From Nocardioides sp. (lineage in GTDB: Bacteria; Actinomycetota; Actinomycetes; Propionibacteriales; Nocardioidaceae): 62,541 nt of DNA. Positions 36,198-45,600 of this stretch are shown here, piece by piece. The notes below the pieces were generated by a model. That model had not been told where the DNA came from. It saw nothing but the letters and a program-made list of their open reading frames with translations, and made no database searches. The translations under genes and the position numbers were made by a program. The stretch spans positions 1 to 62,541 of the forward strand of contig JAOPXM010000066.1 in the NCBI GenBank assembly GCA_025965125.1, read 5' to 3'. Each line of letters starts with the position of its first letter. Positions within the stretch are counted from its first letter, which is position 1.

Positions 36198-38207
36198 CTA
36201 GACCACGCCGGCCGAGAGGTCGTAGAGCGTCACCCCGCCGACCGTGGTCGCCGTGAAGTTCTGCGACACCCACGTGCTGATCTGCGCGCTGGTGCCGCTG
36301 TCGCTGCCGAGACCGCCACCGCCGAACCCACCCCCGCTGGCGATGAAGTAGTGGATCTCGCCCTTGGCGACGTAGGTCTGGAACTGCGCGAGGGTCGGGC
36401 TCGGGTCGCTGCCGTTGAAGCCGCCGATCGGCATCACCGGGTCGCCGGTCGCCAGCTGGTAGCCCGCGGCGGAGTTCGAGCCGATCGCCGCCGCGACCCA
36501 GGTGAACGTGTTGGCGTCGGTCTGCAGCAGGGCCGTCAGCTCGGCACTCGGCGTGCTCCCGTCCAGCAGGCCACCGGTCGACGCCCGGGTGCCGCCGGGA
36601 GCGCCGCCGGGAGCCCCGCCGGGAGTGCCACCGCGCATCCCGCCCGGTAGCCCGACGGGCCCGCTCGACGTCGACGTGGTGGCGGGACCCGCGGACGGGA
36701 TCGCGCCGGTGTGGGCGGTGGCCGCGGTCGAGAGCGAGTACGCCGTCGGCGCGGCCAGGGCCACGAGGACCGCCGTTGCGGCGACCACCTGCGCCAGCCG
36801 CTTGGGCAGCTGGCTCACTGCCCCGATCAGCAGCGCCGTCGCGAGACCGACGACCAGGACGACGTACTTCAGCCAGGGCATCCAGTCGGACCGGTTGAGC
36901 AGCGCGAACGCGAAGGTGGCGGTGAAGGCGGTCGTCGCGGCGAGCACCGCGGCCGCGACCAGGGACTCGCGACGGCGCCAGACCGCGAGCCCCCCGATTG
37001 CGACGAGGGCGGCGACAGCCGGTGCCAACGCGACCGTGTAGTAGGCGTGGAAGATCCCGGCCATGAAGCTGAACGTCAACGCTGTGACGAGCAGCCAGCC
37101 CAGCCACAGGGTCAGCCCGACCCGAACCGGGCGGCCGCCGCGGGAGTCGAGCCGGTCCGATGAACGCGCGAACCACAGGCCGGCCACGCCCAGGATCAGC
37201 GCAGCGGGCATCAGCCAGGCGATCTGGGACCCGACCTCGGAGCCGAACATCCGCAGGATCCCGGTCTGGCCCCACCCGCCGGCGCCGCCGACGGACCCGG
37301 TCTCGTTGCCGGTCAGCCGGCCCAGCCCGTTGTAGCCCAGCGTGAGCTCGAGGATCGAGTTGTCCTGCGACCCACCGATGTAGGGACGCGAGGCGGCCGG
37401 CCAGAGCTCGACGATCGCGATCCACCAACCCCCGGCAACCACCATGGCGCCGAAGCCGACCAGCAGGTGCCCGAACCGCTTCCACAGCGGGACCGCGGCG
37501 AACAGGAGATACACCAGCGCGAGGGCCGGAAGGACGAGGAACGCCTGGAGCATCTTGGTCAGGAAGGCGAGCCCGACCAGGGCGCCCGCGAAGCCCAGCC
37601 ACCGCACCGGGCGGCCGCCGTCGGTGGTCGCCTCCACGGCGCGCTGGGTGGCGTACGCCGAACCGATCAGCAGCAGCACCAGCATCGCGTCGGGGTTGTC
37701 GAAGCGGAACATCAGCACGGCGACCGGGGTCAGCGCGAGCACGGCACCGGCGAGGAGCCCGGCGGCCGCCGATCCCGTCGTACGGCGGACGGCGGCGTGC
37801 AACAGCGCGACGGCGGCGACGCCCTCGAGAGCCTGGGGCACCAGGATGCTCCAGGAGGAGAGCCCGAAGATCCGTACGGACAGGCCCATCGGCCACAGGG
37901 ACAGCGGGGTCTTGTCGACCGTGATGGAGCTGGCCGCGTCGGAGGAGCCGAAGAAGAAGGCCTTCCACGAGTCCGACCCGGCTTGGGCGGCGGCCGCGTA
38001 GAACGAGTTGGCCCAGCCGGACTCGCTCAGCCCCCACAGGTAGAGGACCCCGGTCCCGCCGAGCAGCACCGCGAGCGCCATGCGTTCCCACGACCGCTGC
38101 GAGAAGCGTGCGGCGATGGCACTCGCGGGACGAGGGCCCGTCGCGGGGTCGGCTCCGGGTGCTCGAGGACTGTCCGGCCTGGCCTCGCGAAACGTCTGAG
38201 TCGTCAT
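36198..38207 (-). CDS. Glycosyltransferase family 39 (PMT/ArnT-like) membrane protein
   Basis: A 669-residue integral membrane protein with about 11 hydrophobic segments. The signature SGWANSFYAAAAQAGSDSWK (about 64-83), FGSSDAASSITVDKTPLSLW and FRFDNPDAMLVLLL are typical of actinobacterial GT39 proteins. A Gly/Pro/Ala repeat linker (GGTPGGAPGGAPGGT, about 525-540) precedes a C-terminal external domain ending in the tail. Such proteins transfer polyprenyl-phosphate sugars to cell wall or protein acceptors. ATG 38207 preferred over GTG 38216. Upstream in the same direction is a two-component system. Confidence 0.9.
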   Translation of the reverse strand: MTTQTFREARPDSPRAPGADPATGPRPASAIAARFSQRSWERMALAVLLGGTGVLYLWGLSESGWANSFYAAAAQAGSDSWKAFFFGSSDAASSITVDKTPLSLWPMGLSVRIFGLSSWSILVPQALEGVAAVALLHAAVRRTTGSAAAGLLAGAVLALTPVAVLMFRFDNPDAMLVLLLIGSAYATQRAVEATTDGGRPVRWLGFAGALVGLAFLTKMLQAFLVLPALALVYLLFAAVPLWKRFGHLLVGFGAMVVAGGWWIAIVELWPAASRPYIGGSQDNSILELTLGYNGLGRLTGNETGSVGGAGGWGQTGILRMFGSEVGSQIAWLMPAALILGVAGLWFARSSDRLDSRGGRPVRVGLTLWLGWLLVTALTFSFMAGIFHAYYTVALAPAVAALVAIGGLAVWRRRESLVAAAVLAATTAFTATFAFALLNRSDWMPWLKYVVLVVGLATALLIGAVSQLPKRLAQVVAATAVLVALAAPTAYSLSTAATAHTGAIPSAGPATTSTSSGPVGLPGGMRGGTPGGAPGGAPGGTRASTGGLLDGSTPSAELTALLQTDANTFTWVAAAIGSNSAAGYQLATGDPVMPIGGFNGSDPSPTLAQFQTYVAKGEIHYFIASGGGFGGGGLGSDSGTSAQISTWVSQNFTATTVGGVTLYDLSAGVV

Positions 38208-38279
38208 GTCCGCCACGATGTCGGCAGGTTCTGGGCAGCCCGTCGGACCCGACTGTCCGGTGCCTGTGAAGGGTTGGGA

Positions 38280-39731
38280 CTAGCGCGGCAGCGCGACCCG
38301 GATGGTGGTGTCGCCGGGCGCGCTGGCGAGCAGGACGGTGCCGCCGTGGGCCGTGACGATCGCGTCCACCAGGGAAAGGCCCAGCCCAGCGCCGCCCTCA
38401 CGGTTGCGGGACGCGTCCCCGCGGGCGAACCGCTCGAACGCCGTGTCGCGCAGGTCGGCGGGGAACCCGGGACCGTCGTCGTGCACGGAGAACCCGTCGG
38501 CCTGGATCGCGACCGTGACCGTGGTGCCGGCGGGCGTGTGCTTGCGGGCGTTGGTCAACAGGTTGGTCACGACCTGGTGGAGCCGCTGCTCGTCACCTGG
38601 GACGTCGACGGCGTCGTCGGGGTCCTCGGGCAGCTCCAGCCGCCAGTGGTGGTCGGGGGCGAGCACGCGCGCGTCGGAGACCGCCTCGACCAGCATCCGG
38701 GTCAGGTCGACGGGCTCGCGCTCCAACGGCCGGCCGGCGTCCAGCCTGGCGAGCAGGAGCAGGTCCTCGACCAGCGAGGTCATCCGGGCGGACTCCTCGT
38801 CGACCTTGCCGAGCGCCAGCGAGACCGCGTCGACGTCGTCGGGTCGCCCGCGGGCCAGCTCGGTGTAGCCAGCGATCGTCGCCAGCGGTGTCCGCAGCTC
38901 ATGGGAGGCGTCCGCCACGAACTGGCGCACCTGCAGCTCACTGCGATGCCGCGCCTCGAGCGACGTCTCGACGTGCGCCAGCAGGGTGTTCAGCGCCGCG
39001 CCGACCTGGCCGACCTCGGTCCGCTCGTCGGTCAGGCGCTCCGGCACGCGTTCGCCCAGCTCGATCTCGCCCGCGGAGAGGTCCAGCTCGGAGACGGCGT
39101 GGGCGGTGTCGGCGACCTCGCGCAGCGGCCGCAGCTGTCGTCGTACGACGACCAGGCCGACGCCGGCGGCGACGACGACACCCAGCAGCGTGAGCAGGAC
39201 CTCCCACCAGATCAGCGACGCCAGGGTGTCGTCGACGTCGGAGGAGGGCAGCCCCGTGACCAGGATCCCGGGCTCGGGCACGTTGGTGTTGACCGACAGC
39301 CCATCGGCCCTGACCGCGGTGACCCGGTAGGCGCCGAACCCCGGGAGGTGGACCTCGTGCACGGCGCCATCGAGGGGCACCTTGCCCAGCAGGTCGAGGC
39401 CGGTGCTCGAGACCTGTCGGGAGTTGTTGCGGTCCTCGGTGAGGACCGAGCCCACTTGGGTCTTGTCGCCGAGGAACGCGATGAGGGTGCCGGGCGGCTG
39501 GTTGCGCCCCTGGAAGCGCAGGCCGGCACCTGGCGGCGCGCCCAGCGAGCCCCCCGGCCCGGGGCCACCGTCGAACGTGGCGAGCGAGTTCAGGATCTGG
39601 CTGTCGAGCTTGCTCGTCAGGTAGGAGTTCATGGCGAGTGCGGTCGTCGTGCCGATCAGCAGCGACACGACCGCGACCAGCGCCACCGCGGTGACGACGA
39701 GCCGCGAGGTGAGGGACGCGAAACGCTTCAC
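38280..39731 (-). CDS. Sensor histidine kinase
   Basis: A 483-residue two-component sensor: membrane segments about 8-30 and 165-190, an external domain between, HAMP, then HisKA with ADASHELRTPLATI (phospho-His about 276) and HATPase (NLLTNARKHT, DDGPGFP, GGAGLGLSLV). Resembles the TrcS/TcrY type. Follows the response regulator by 7 bases. Signal unknown; the external region contains a Gly/Pro-rich stretch. Confidence 0.93.
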   Translation of the reverse strand: MKRFASLTSRLVVTAVALVAVVSLLIGTTTALAMNSYLTSKLDSQILNSLATFDGGPGPGGSLGAPPGAGLRFQGRNQPPGTLIAFLGDKTQVGSVLTEDRNNSRQVSSTGLDLLGKVPLDGAVHEVHLPGFGAYRVTAVRADGLSVNTNVPEPGILVTGLPSSDVDDTLASLIWWEVLLTLLGVVVAAGVGLVVVRRQLRPLREVADTAHAVSELDLSAGEIELGERVPERLTDERTEVGQVGAALNTLLAHVETSLEARHRSELQVRQFVADASHELRTPLATIAGYTELARGRPDDVDAVSLALGKVDEESARMTSLVEDLLLLARLDAGRPLEREPVDLTRMLVEAVSDARVLAPDHHWRLELPEDPDDAVDVPGDEQRLHQVVTNLLTNARKHTPAGTTVTVAIQADGFSVHDDGPGFPADLRDTAFERFARGDASRNREGGAGLGLSLVDAIVTAHGGTVLLASAPGDTTIRVALPR

Positions 39732-39738
39732 GGGCCGC

Positions 39739-40449
39739 TCACTGGGTGGGCTTCAGGACGTAGCCCGCGCCCCGCATCGTGTGGATCATCGGCTCGCGGC
39801 CGGCGTCGATCTTCTTGCGCAGGTAGGAGATGTAGAGCTCGACGACGTTGGCCTGGCCGCCGAAGTCGTAGTTCCACACCCGATCCAATATCTGTGCCTT
39901 CGACAGCACCCGGCGCGGGTTGCGCATCAGGAACCGCAGGAGCTCGAACTCGGTGGCGGTCAGGGCGATCTCGGTCCCCTCGCGGAACACCTCATGGCTG
40001 TCCTCGTCGAGGCTGAGGTCGCCGACGGTCAGGACCGACGAGCTGGATGACTGCTGCGCACCGGCTCGGCGCATCAGGCCGCGGAGCCGGGCCACCACCT
40101 CCTCGAGGGAGAACGGTTTGGTCACGTAGTCGTCGCCGCCCGCAGTCAGGCCGGCGATCCGGTCCTCGACCGCGTCGCGGGCGGTCAGGAAGACGACCGG
40201 TACGTCGGGGTCGGTCGCGCGCATCCGGCGCAACACCTCGAGCCCGTCGAAGTCGGGCAGCATCATGTCGAGGACGACCGCATCGGGGCGGAAGTCCTTC
40301 GCGGTCGACACGGCCTTGGTGCCGGTGTGCGCGATGGCGACCTGCCAGCCCTCGTAGCGCAATGCCATCGATACGAGCTCCGCGAGGTTCACCTCGTCGT
40401 CGACGACGAGCACACGCAGGGGGGCGCCGTCGGATCGGGTCAGGTCCAT
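39739..40449 (-). CDS. OmpR-family response regulator
   Basis: A 236-residue regulator. Receiver: VVDDEVN (acidic pocket), phospho-Asp61 in VLDMMLPDFDG, TAR, KPFSLEE (Lys about 110). C-terminal winged helix (about 140-236) with ALTATEFELLRFLMRNP and RGAGYVL. Upstream of its kinase partner. The only gene divergent from it is the Pro/Gly-rich membrane protein at 40577, an attractive target. Confidence 0.93.
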   Translation of the reverse strand: MDLTRSDGAPLRVLVVDDEVNLAELVSMALRYEGWQVAIAHTGTKAVSTAKDFRPDAVVLDMMLPDFDGLEVLRRMRATDPDVPVVFLTARDAVEDRIAGLTAGGDDYVTKPFSLEEVVARLRGLMRRAGAQQSSSSSVLTVGDLSLDEDSHEVFREGTEIALTATEFELLRFLMRNPRRVLSKAQILDRVWNYDFGGQANVVELYISYLRKKIDAGREPMIHTMRGAGYVLKPTQ

Positions 40450-40576
40450 GGGCACCACGGTCTCGAGGGTAACTGTGCTGTTGCTGTGAACGATCTGTGC
40501 TGTCCACACGACTTTCACGTGTTCCTCATCACGGGCCCACAGGTTGGCCACAGTGCGGGCGCCGAACGTCGGTGCC

Positions 40577-41047
40577 ATGACCGAGCCGACCCAACCGACA
40601 GATCCGGCCCCCAGCGAGGTACCGGCCGCAGAGCAGCCTCCCCAGCAGTTCCCCCAGCAGTATCCGGAGCAGCCACCGCCGCCGTACCCGCCGTACCCGC
40701 AGGTGCCTGCGGACCCCCGGCCACGCTTCCGCGACCGGGTCCTGGGGATGCGAGCAGTCGCCGCCGTGGCGGTGGCGGGACTCATCCTCGGCGGCGCCGG
40801 TGGTGCCGCCCTCGGAGCCGCCACCTCCGGCGGCAACGACCGCAACTTCGGCCCCGGGGGCGGTGGCCGGTTCGGTGGTGGCCCGGGCCAGTTCCAGCAG
40901 CAGCTGCCGGGCCAGCCGCCCCAGGGCATGCCCGGCCAGGGTCTCCCGGGCGGCGGTCAGCTGCCTCCCGGCACTGCTCCGCAGGACCAGGTGCAGCCGG
41001 ACGGCTCCGGGAACACCACGGGCGACACCGGCGGCAGCAACACCTGA
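40577..41047 (+). CDS. Pro/Gly-rich single-pass membrane protein
   Basis: A 156-residue protein: N-terminal 55 residues rich in Pro and Gln (QQFPQQYPEQPPPPYPPYP), one membrane segment (about 60-83, AVAAVAVAGLILGGAGGAAL), then a Gly/Gln/Pro-rich external tail (GGGGRFGGGPGQFQQQLPG). Low complexity, likely a wall-spanning or scaffold element. Divergent from the two-component system, so plausibly controlled by it. Confidence 0.72.
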   Translation: MTEPTQPTDPAPSEVPAAEQPPQQFPQQYPEQPPPPYPPYPQVPADPRPRFRDRVLGMRAVAAVAVAGLILGGAGGAALGAATSGGNDRNFGPGGGGRFGGGPGQFQQQLPGQPPQGMPGQGLPGGGQLPPGTAPQDQVQPDGSGNTTGDTGGSNT

Positions 41048-41065
41048 GCCGGTCAGGCCCGGCGC

Positions 41066-42595
41066 TCAGTCGAGCATGTCCCGGACGGCCAGGGACGCGA
41101 AGACCATCGCCGAGCCGAGGGGTGCGCCGGGGCCCGGGTAGACCGGGCCGAACACCGAGGCCGTGGAGTTGCTGGAGGCATAGAGGCCGGCGATCACCGA
41201 GCCGTCCTCGCGGAGCACCCGGCCGGCGGCGTCGGTGACCAGACCCCCCTTGGTGCCGAGGTCGGAGAGCACGAACCGGGCGCCGTAGAACGGTCCCTGG
41301 TCGAGCGGCACCAGTGCCTTGTTGGGACCGTCGCCCCCGGTGAAGAACGTGTCGTACTCGTCATTGCCGCGCCCGAAGTCCTCGTCGACACCGGTCGCCG
41401 CAAACTGGTTGAACCGCTCGACTGTGGTGGCCAGCGCGTCGGCGGGCACCTCGATCAGGCCGGCGAGCTCCTCGATCGTGTCCGCCTGCTTCCGGGTGCC
41501 GGCGGCGAGGTGGTCGGCAGGGTCGCCCTCCGGCATCGCGATGGCCGGCAGCCGCCCGCCCTCCCGGGAGTCGAAGACGAACCACGACGGGATCCGGCCA
41601 GGTGCCTTGGCCATCTCGCGGCCGAACCGGTCGTAGGGCAGGCACTCGTTCGCATACCGGTTGCCGGTCGCGTCGACCATCACGCCACTACGGAAGCCGA
41701 GGGTGAACGACCCGCCGCCGTCGGGCTGCTCGAGCCCGGGGCAGAACCAGCCGATGCCGCCGAAGTCCGTGGCGGCCCCGATCGCGATCGCCGCCTGCAT
41801 GGGCTCGCCGGTGTTGGTGCCGTGGGGCGCCATCGTCCACGCCACGTCACCCGGTACGCCGTGCTGCTCGCGCAGCGCGGCGTTCCCCTCGAAGCCTCCG
41901 GCCGCGACGAGCACGCCGAGCCGGGCCCGGATCGTGACGGGTCCTTCGGGCGACATGGCCGCGATGCCCGTGACCCGCCCGTCGTCGTCGGTCACGAGGC
42001 CGGTCATCGGCAGGCTCGTCAGGATCGTCCCGCCGTCGCGGACGAACATCGTGGCCAGCCGTGCGATCAGCGACTGCCCACCGCTGAGCGTGTTGCGGCC
42101 GCCCTCGCCGGCGCGGTCCCGCTCGACCGGGGGGCGCACCAGGTCGCCCACGTCGGCCGGCAGGTCGGCCCGCTTGATGTTCGTGGGCTGGATGGAGCGT
42201 CCCCACGGGACGCGTCCGGGGGCGTCGTAGTACTCCGCGAACGGCAGCCACTCGAAGTCCATGCCGTCGTCGGCCTCGAGCTGGGCGACGAGCTCGGGCG
42301 CGTGCATCAGGAATGCCTCGACCTTGGCCGGGTCGGGGTCCTGGAGGATCGCGTCGAGGTACGTCCGCGCGCTCTGCGTGGAGTCCGGGATGCCCGCGCG
42401 CTGCTGCACCTCGCTGCCCGGCAGCCAGCAGGCCCCACCGGAGTACGCCGAGGTGCCGCCGATCAGCGGTGTCTTCTCCACGACCACCGTCGACAAACCC
42501 GCCTTCGCGGCCAGGTAGGCGCCGGTCATCGCGCCGCCACCCGACCCGACCACGACCACGTCGTACCCGTCGGCGTTCCCCGTCGCTTCACTCAT
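41066..42595 (-). CDS. FAD-binding dehydrogenase, 3-oxosteroid 1-dehydrogenase (KstD) type
   Basis: A 509-residue FAD enzyme: GSGGGAMTGAYLAAKAGL (about 17-34) GxGxxG fold, EKTPLIGGTSAYSGGACWLP typical of KstD, LVAAGGFEGN, and a GAPLGSAMVFASLAV C-terminal FAD motif. KstDs dehydrogenate the A ring of 3-ketosteroids; substrate assignment is inference, as the family is broad. ATG 42595 preferred over ATG 42631. Could act with the acyl-CoA dehydrogenase pair in steroid catabolism, though distant. Confidence 0.82.
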   Translation of the reverse strand: MSEATGNADGYDVVVVGSGGGAMTGAYLAAKAGLSTVVVEKTPLIGGTSAYSGGACWLPGSEVQQRAGIPDSTQSARTYLDAILQDPDPAKVEAFLMHAPELVAQLEADDGMDFEWLPFAEYYDAPGRVPWGRSIQPTNIKRADLPADVGDLVRPPVERDRAGEGGRNTLSGGQSLIARLATMFVRDGGTILTSLPMTGLVTDDDGRVTGIAAMSPEGPVTIRARLGVLVAAGGFEGNAALREQHGVPGDVAWTMAPHGTNTGEPMQAAIAIGAATDFGGIGWFCPGLEQPDGGGSFTLGFRSGVMVDATGNRYANECLPYDRFGREMAKAPGRIPSWFVFDSREGGRLPAIAMPEGDPADHLAAGTRKQADTIEELAGLIEVPADALATTVERFNQFAATGVDEDFGRGNDEYDTFFTGGDGPNKALVPLDQGPFYGARFVLSDLGTKGGLVTDAAGRVLREDGSVIAGLYASSNSTASVFGPVYPGPGAPLGSAMVFASLAVRDMLD

Positions 42596-42684
42596 GTGCC
42601 AGATCGTCGCGGGTAGAACGTGTTCTAGCAAGCCGTCGTAACCGCTTCGCCCTCTTCGGGGTGGCCGGGCAGAATGGACGCATC

Positions 42685-45600
42685 ATGCCCGCCCCGCAGC
42701 TCGCGATCTCGTACCCGCCCGAGCTGCCGGTCACCCAGCGCCGCGAGGACATCGCCGCGGCCATCCGCGACAACCAGGTCGTGATCGTCGCCGGCGAGAC
42801 CGGGTCGGGGAAGACGACGCAGCTTCCGAAGATCTGCCTCGAGCTGGGTCGCGGCCAGCAGGGCCTCATCGGGCACACACAACCGCGGCGCATCGCGGCC
42901 CGCTCCGTTGCCGAACGCATCGCGTCCGAGCTCAAGACCGAGCTCGGAGACCTGGTGGGCTACCAGGTCCGGTTCACCGACCGGACATCGAAGGCGAGCC
43001 GGGTCAAGCTGATGACCGACGGCATCCTGCTGGCCGAGCTGCAGCGTGACCGGCAGCTGCGGAAGTACGACACGATCATCATCGACGAGGCCCACGAGCG
43101 GAGCCTCAACATCGACTTCCTCCTCGGCTACCTGCGGCAGCTGCTGCCGAAACGCCCCGACCTGAAGCTGATCATCACCTCGGCGACGATCGACCCGCAG
43201 CGGTTCGCGGAGCACTTCTCGGACCGGCACGGCAAGCCGGCACCGATCATCGAGGTGTCCGGACGGACCTGGCCGGTGGAGGTTCGCTACCGACCCCTCT
43301 TGGAGCTCAACGAGGAGGATGAGGAGGGCGAGGCGGTCGTCCGGGACCAGACCGAGGCGATCGTCGACGCGGTCAAGGAGCTGTCGGCCGAGGGGCCGGG
43401 GGACATTCTCGTGTTCCTGCCCGGTGAGCGGGAGATCCGCGACACCGCGGATGCGCTGGGCGACCTGGCCGCGTCGACGCGGGGTGGGGGGCTCGAGATC
43501 GTGCCGTTGTTCTCGCGGCTGTCGGCCGCGGAACAACATCGCGTGTTCCAGGCACACACGGGGCGGCGGGTGGTGCTCGCCACCAACGTGGCGGAGACGT
43601 CGTTGACGGTGCCGGGGATCCGGTACGTCGTGGACTCGGGTGTCGCCCGGGTCAGTCGGTACTCCGTGCGGACCAAGGTGCAGCGGCTGCCGATCGAGCC
43701 GATCAGCCAGGCGTCGGCGCGACAGCGGTCCGGGCGGTGCGGGCGGGTCGAGGCAGGGATCGCCGTACGGCTCTACTCCGAGGAGGACTTCGAGGCGCGT
43801 CCGGAGTTCACGGATCCGGAGATCCTGCGGACGAACCTGGCGTCGGTGATCTTGCAGATGACCTCCCTGGGGCTTGGAGAGGTTGGGCGGTTCCCGTTCG
43901 TGGAGCCTCCTGACAAGCGGAATGTCGCGGCGGGGGTTCAGCTTCTGACGGAGCTGGGAGCGATCGCGCAGGTGGACCCGGCTTCCCACACCGAGGCCGA
44001 CAGCCGTCGCGAGCATGGTTTCCCGCCCCTGCGGGGCGAGGGGCCGCCTCGGCCTACCGCCCCTTCCGCTCCTTCGTCGCTCCAGGGGGGCCAGGCCCAA
44101 CCACGGCCTTCGGAACCCCTGGGCCCGGGTCCCGGTGACCGCCGGGGTCGGCGGCGAGGTGGGGCTCCCGCCGGTCCACGGCTCACACAGGTGGGGAAGA
44201 GGTTGGCTCGGCTGCCGATCGACCCTCGGTTGGGGCGGATGGTGCTGGAGGCGGAGCGGCTGGGGTGTGTGCGGGAGGTGCTGGTGATTGCGGCAGCGCT
44301 CTCGCTGCAGGACCCCCGGGAGCGGCCGGCGGAGCTGCGGGCTCAGGCGGATCAGCTGCATGCGAGGTTCAAGGCGGAGGGGAGCGACTTCCTGACGTGG
44401 CTGAACCTGTGGCGCTACATCAAGGAGCAGCAGAAGGAGCTGAGCAGCAGCGCGTTCCGGCGGATGTGCAGGCGCGAGTTCCTCAACTACCTGCGGGTGC
44501 GGGAGTGGCAGGACTTCGAGTCGCAGCTGCGCCAGGTGTGCAAGGAGATGCGCATCGAGGTGGGGCAACCGGCTGACACGCCGGACGCGGACGGGATCCA
44601 CCAGGCACTGCTGTCCGGGTTGCTGTCGCACATCGGGTTGCTCGAGGAGCGGGAGAAGTCTTCGGCCAAGGGTGGGCGCCCGGCGATGCGGGAGTACGTC
44701 GGGGCGCGGGGCGCGAGGTTCGCGATCTTCCCGGGAAGCGGGCTGCACCGGAAGAACCCGCAGTTCCTGATGGCCGGTGAGCTCGTCGAGACGAGCCGGC
44801 TGTGGGCGCGGCAGAACGCCGCGATCAAGCCGGAGTGGGCCGAGCATCTCGGCAAGGACCTGGTGAAGCGGACGTACTCCGAGCCGCACTGTTCGAAGAA
44901 GCGGGCAGCGGTGATGGCCAACGAGAAGGTCACGCTGTACGGCGTACCGCTCGTCGCCGACCGGCTGATCAGCTACGGCAAGGTCGACGTGCCGCTGTCG
45001 CGTGAGCTCTTCATCCGGCACGCGCTCGTGTACGGCGAGTGGTCACAGCTGACCTCGGGACGCGGGCACAAGTTCTTCGAGGAGAACCGGCGGCTGCTGG
45101 AGGAGGCCGAGGAGCTCGAGCACCGGGCCCGCCGGCGCGGCATCGTGGTCGATGAGCACACCCTGTTCGACTTCTACGACGCACGGGTGGGCGCCGAGGT
45201 GGTCAGCGGTGCGCACTTCGACCAGTGGTGGAAGCGTGCCCGGCAGACGCAGCCCGACCTGTTGACGTTCGACCCGGCGATGCTCACGCACGACACGGCC
45301 GAACAGGTCCGGGAGGCGGACTACCCGCAGCAGTGGGATGCAGAGGGGCTGACGTTCCCGATCAGCTACCACTTCGAGCCGGGGGCGCGCGACGACGGCC
45401 TGACCATCGACGTGCCCGTCGCGACGCTCAACCGGGTCGCCGCGGACGACTTCTCCTGGAACGTGCCCGGCCTGCGTGAGGAGCTGGTCACCGAGCTGAT
45501 CCGCAGCCTGCCCAAGAACCTGCGGGTGAACTTCGTGCCGGCGCCCAACACCTCCCGCGAGTTCCTGGCCACGGTGCCGCCGGGGGACGAGCCCCTGCTC

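Noticed and set aside
37467-40016. 849-codon forward open frame
   Set aside because: Antisense to GT39, kinase and regulator genes, with His/Arg/Gln-rich low-complexity translation.
43978-44181. Frameshift or two genes in place of hrpA
   Set aside because: The frame stays open across the insert and both flanks match consecutive HrpA blocks.
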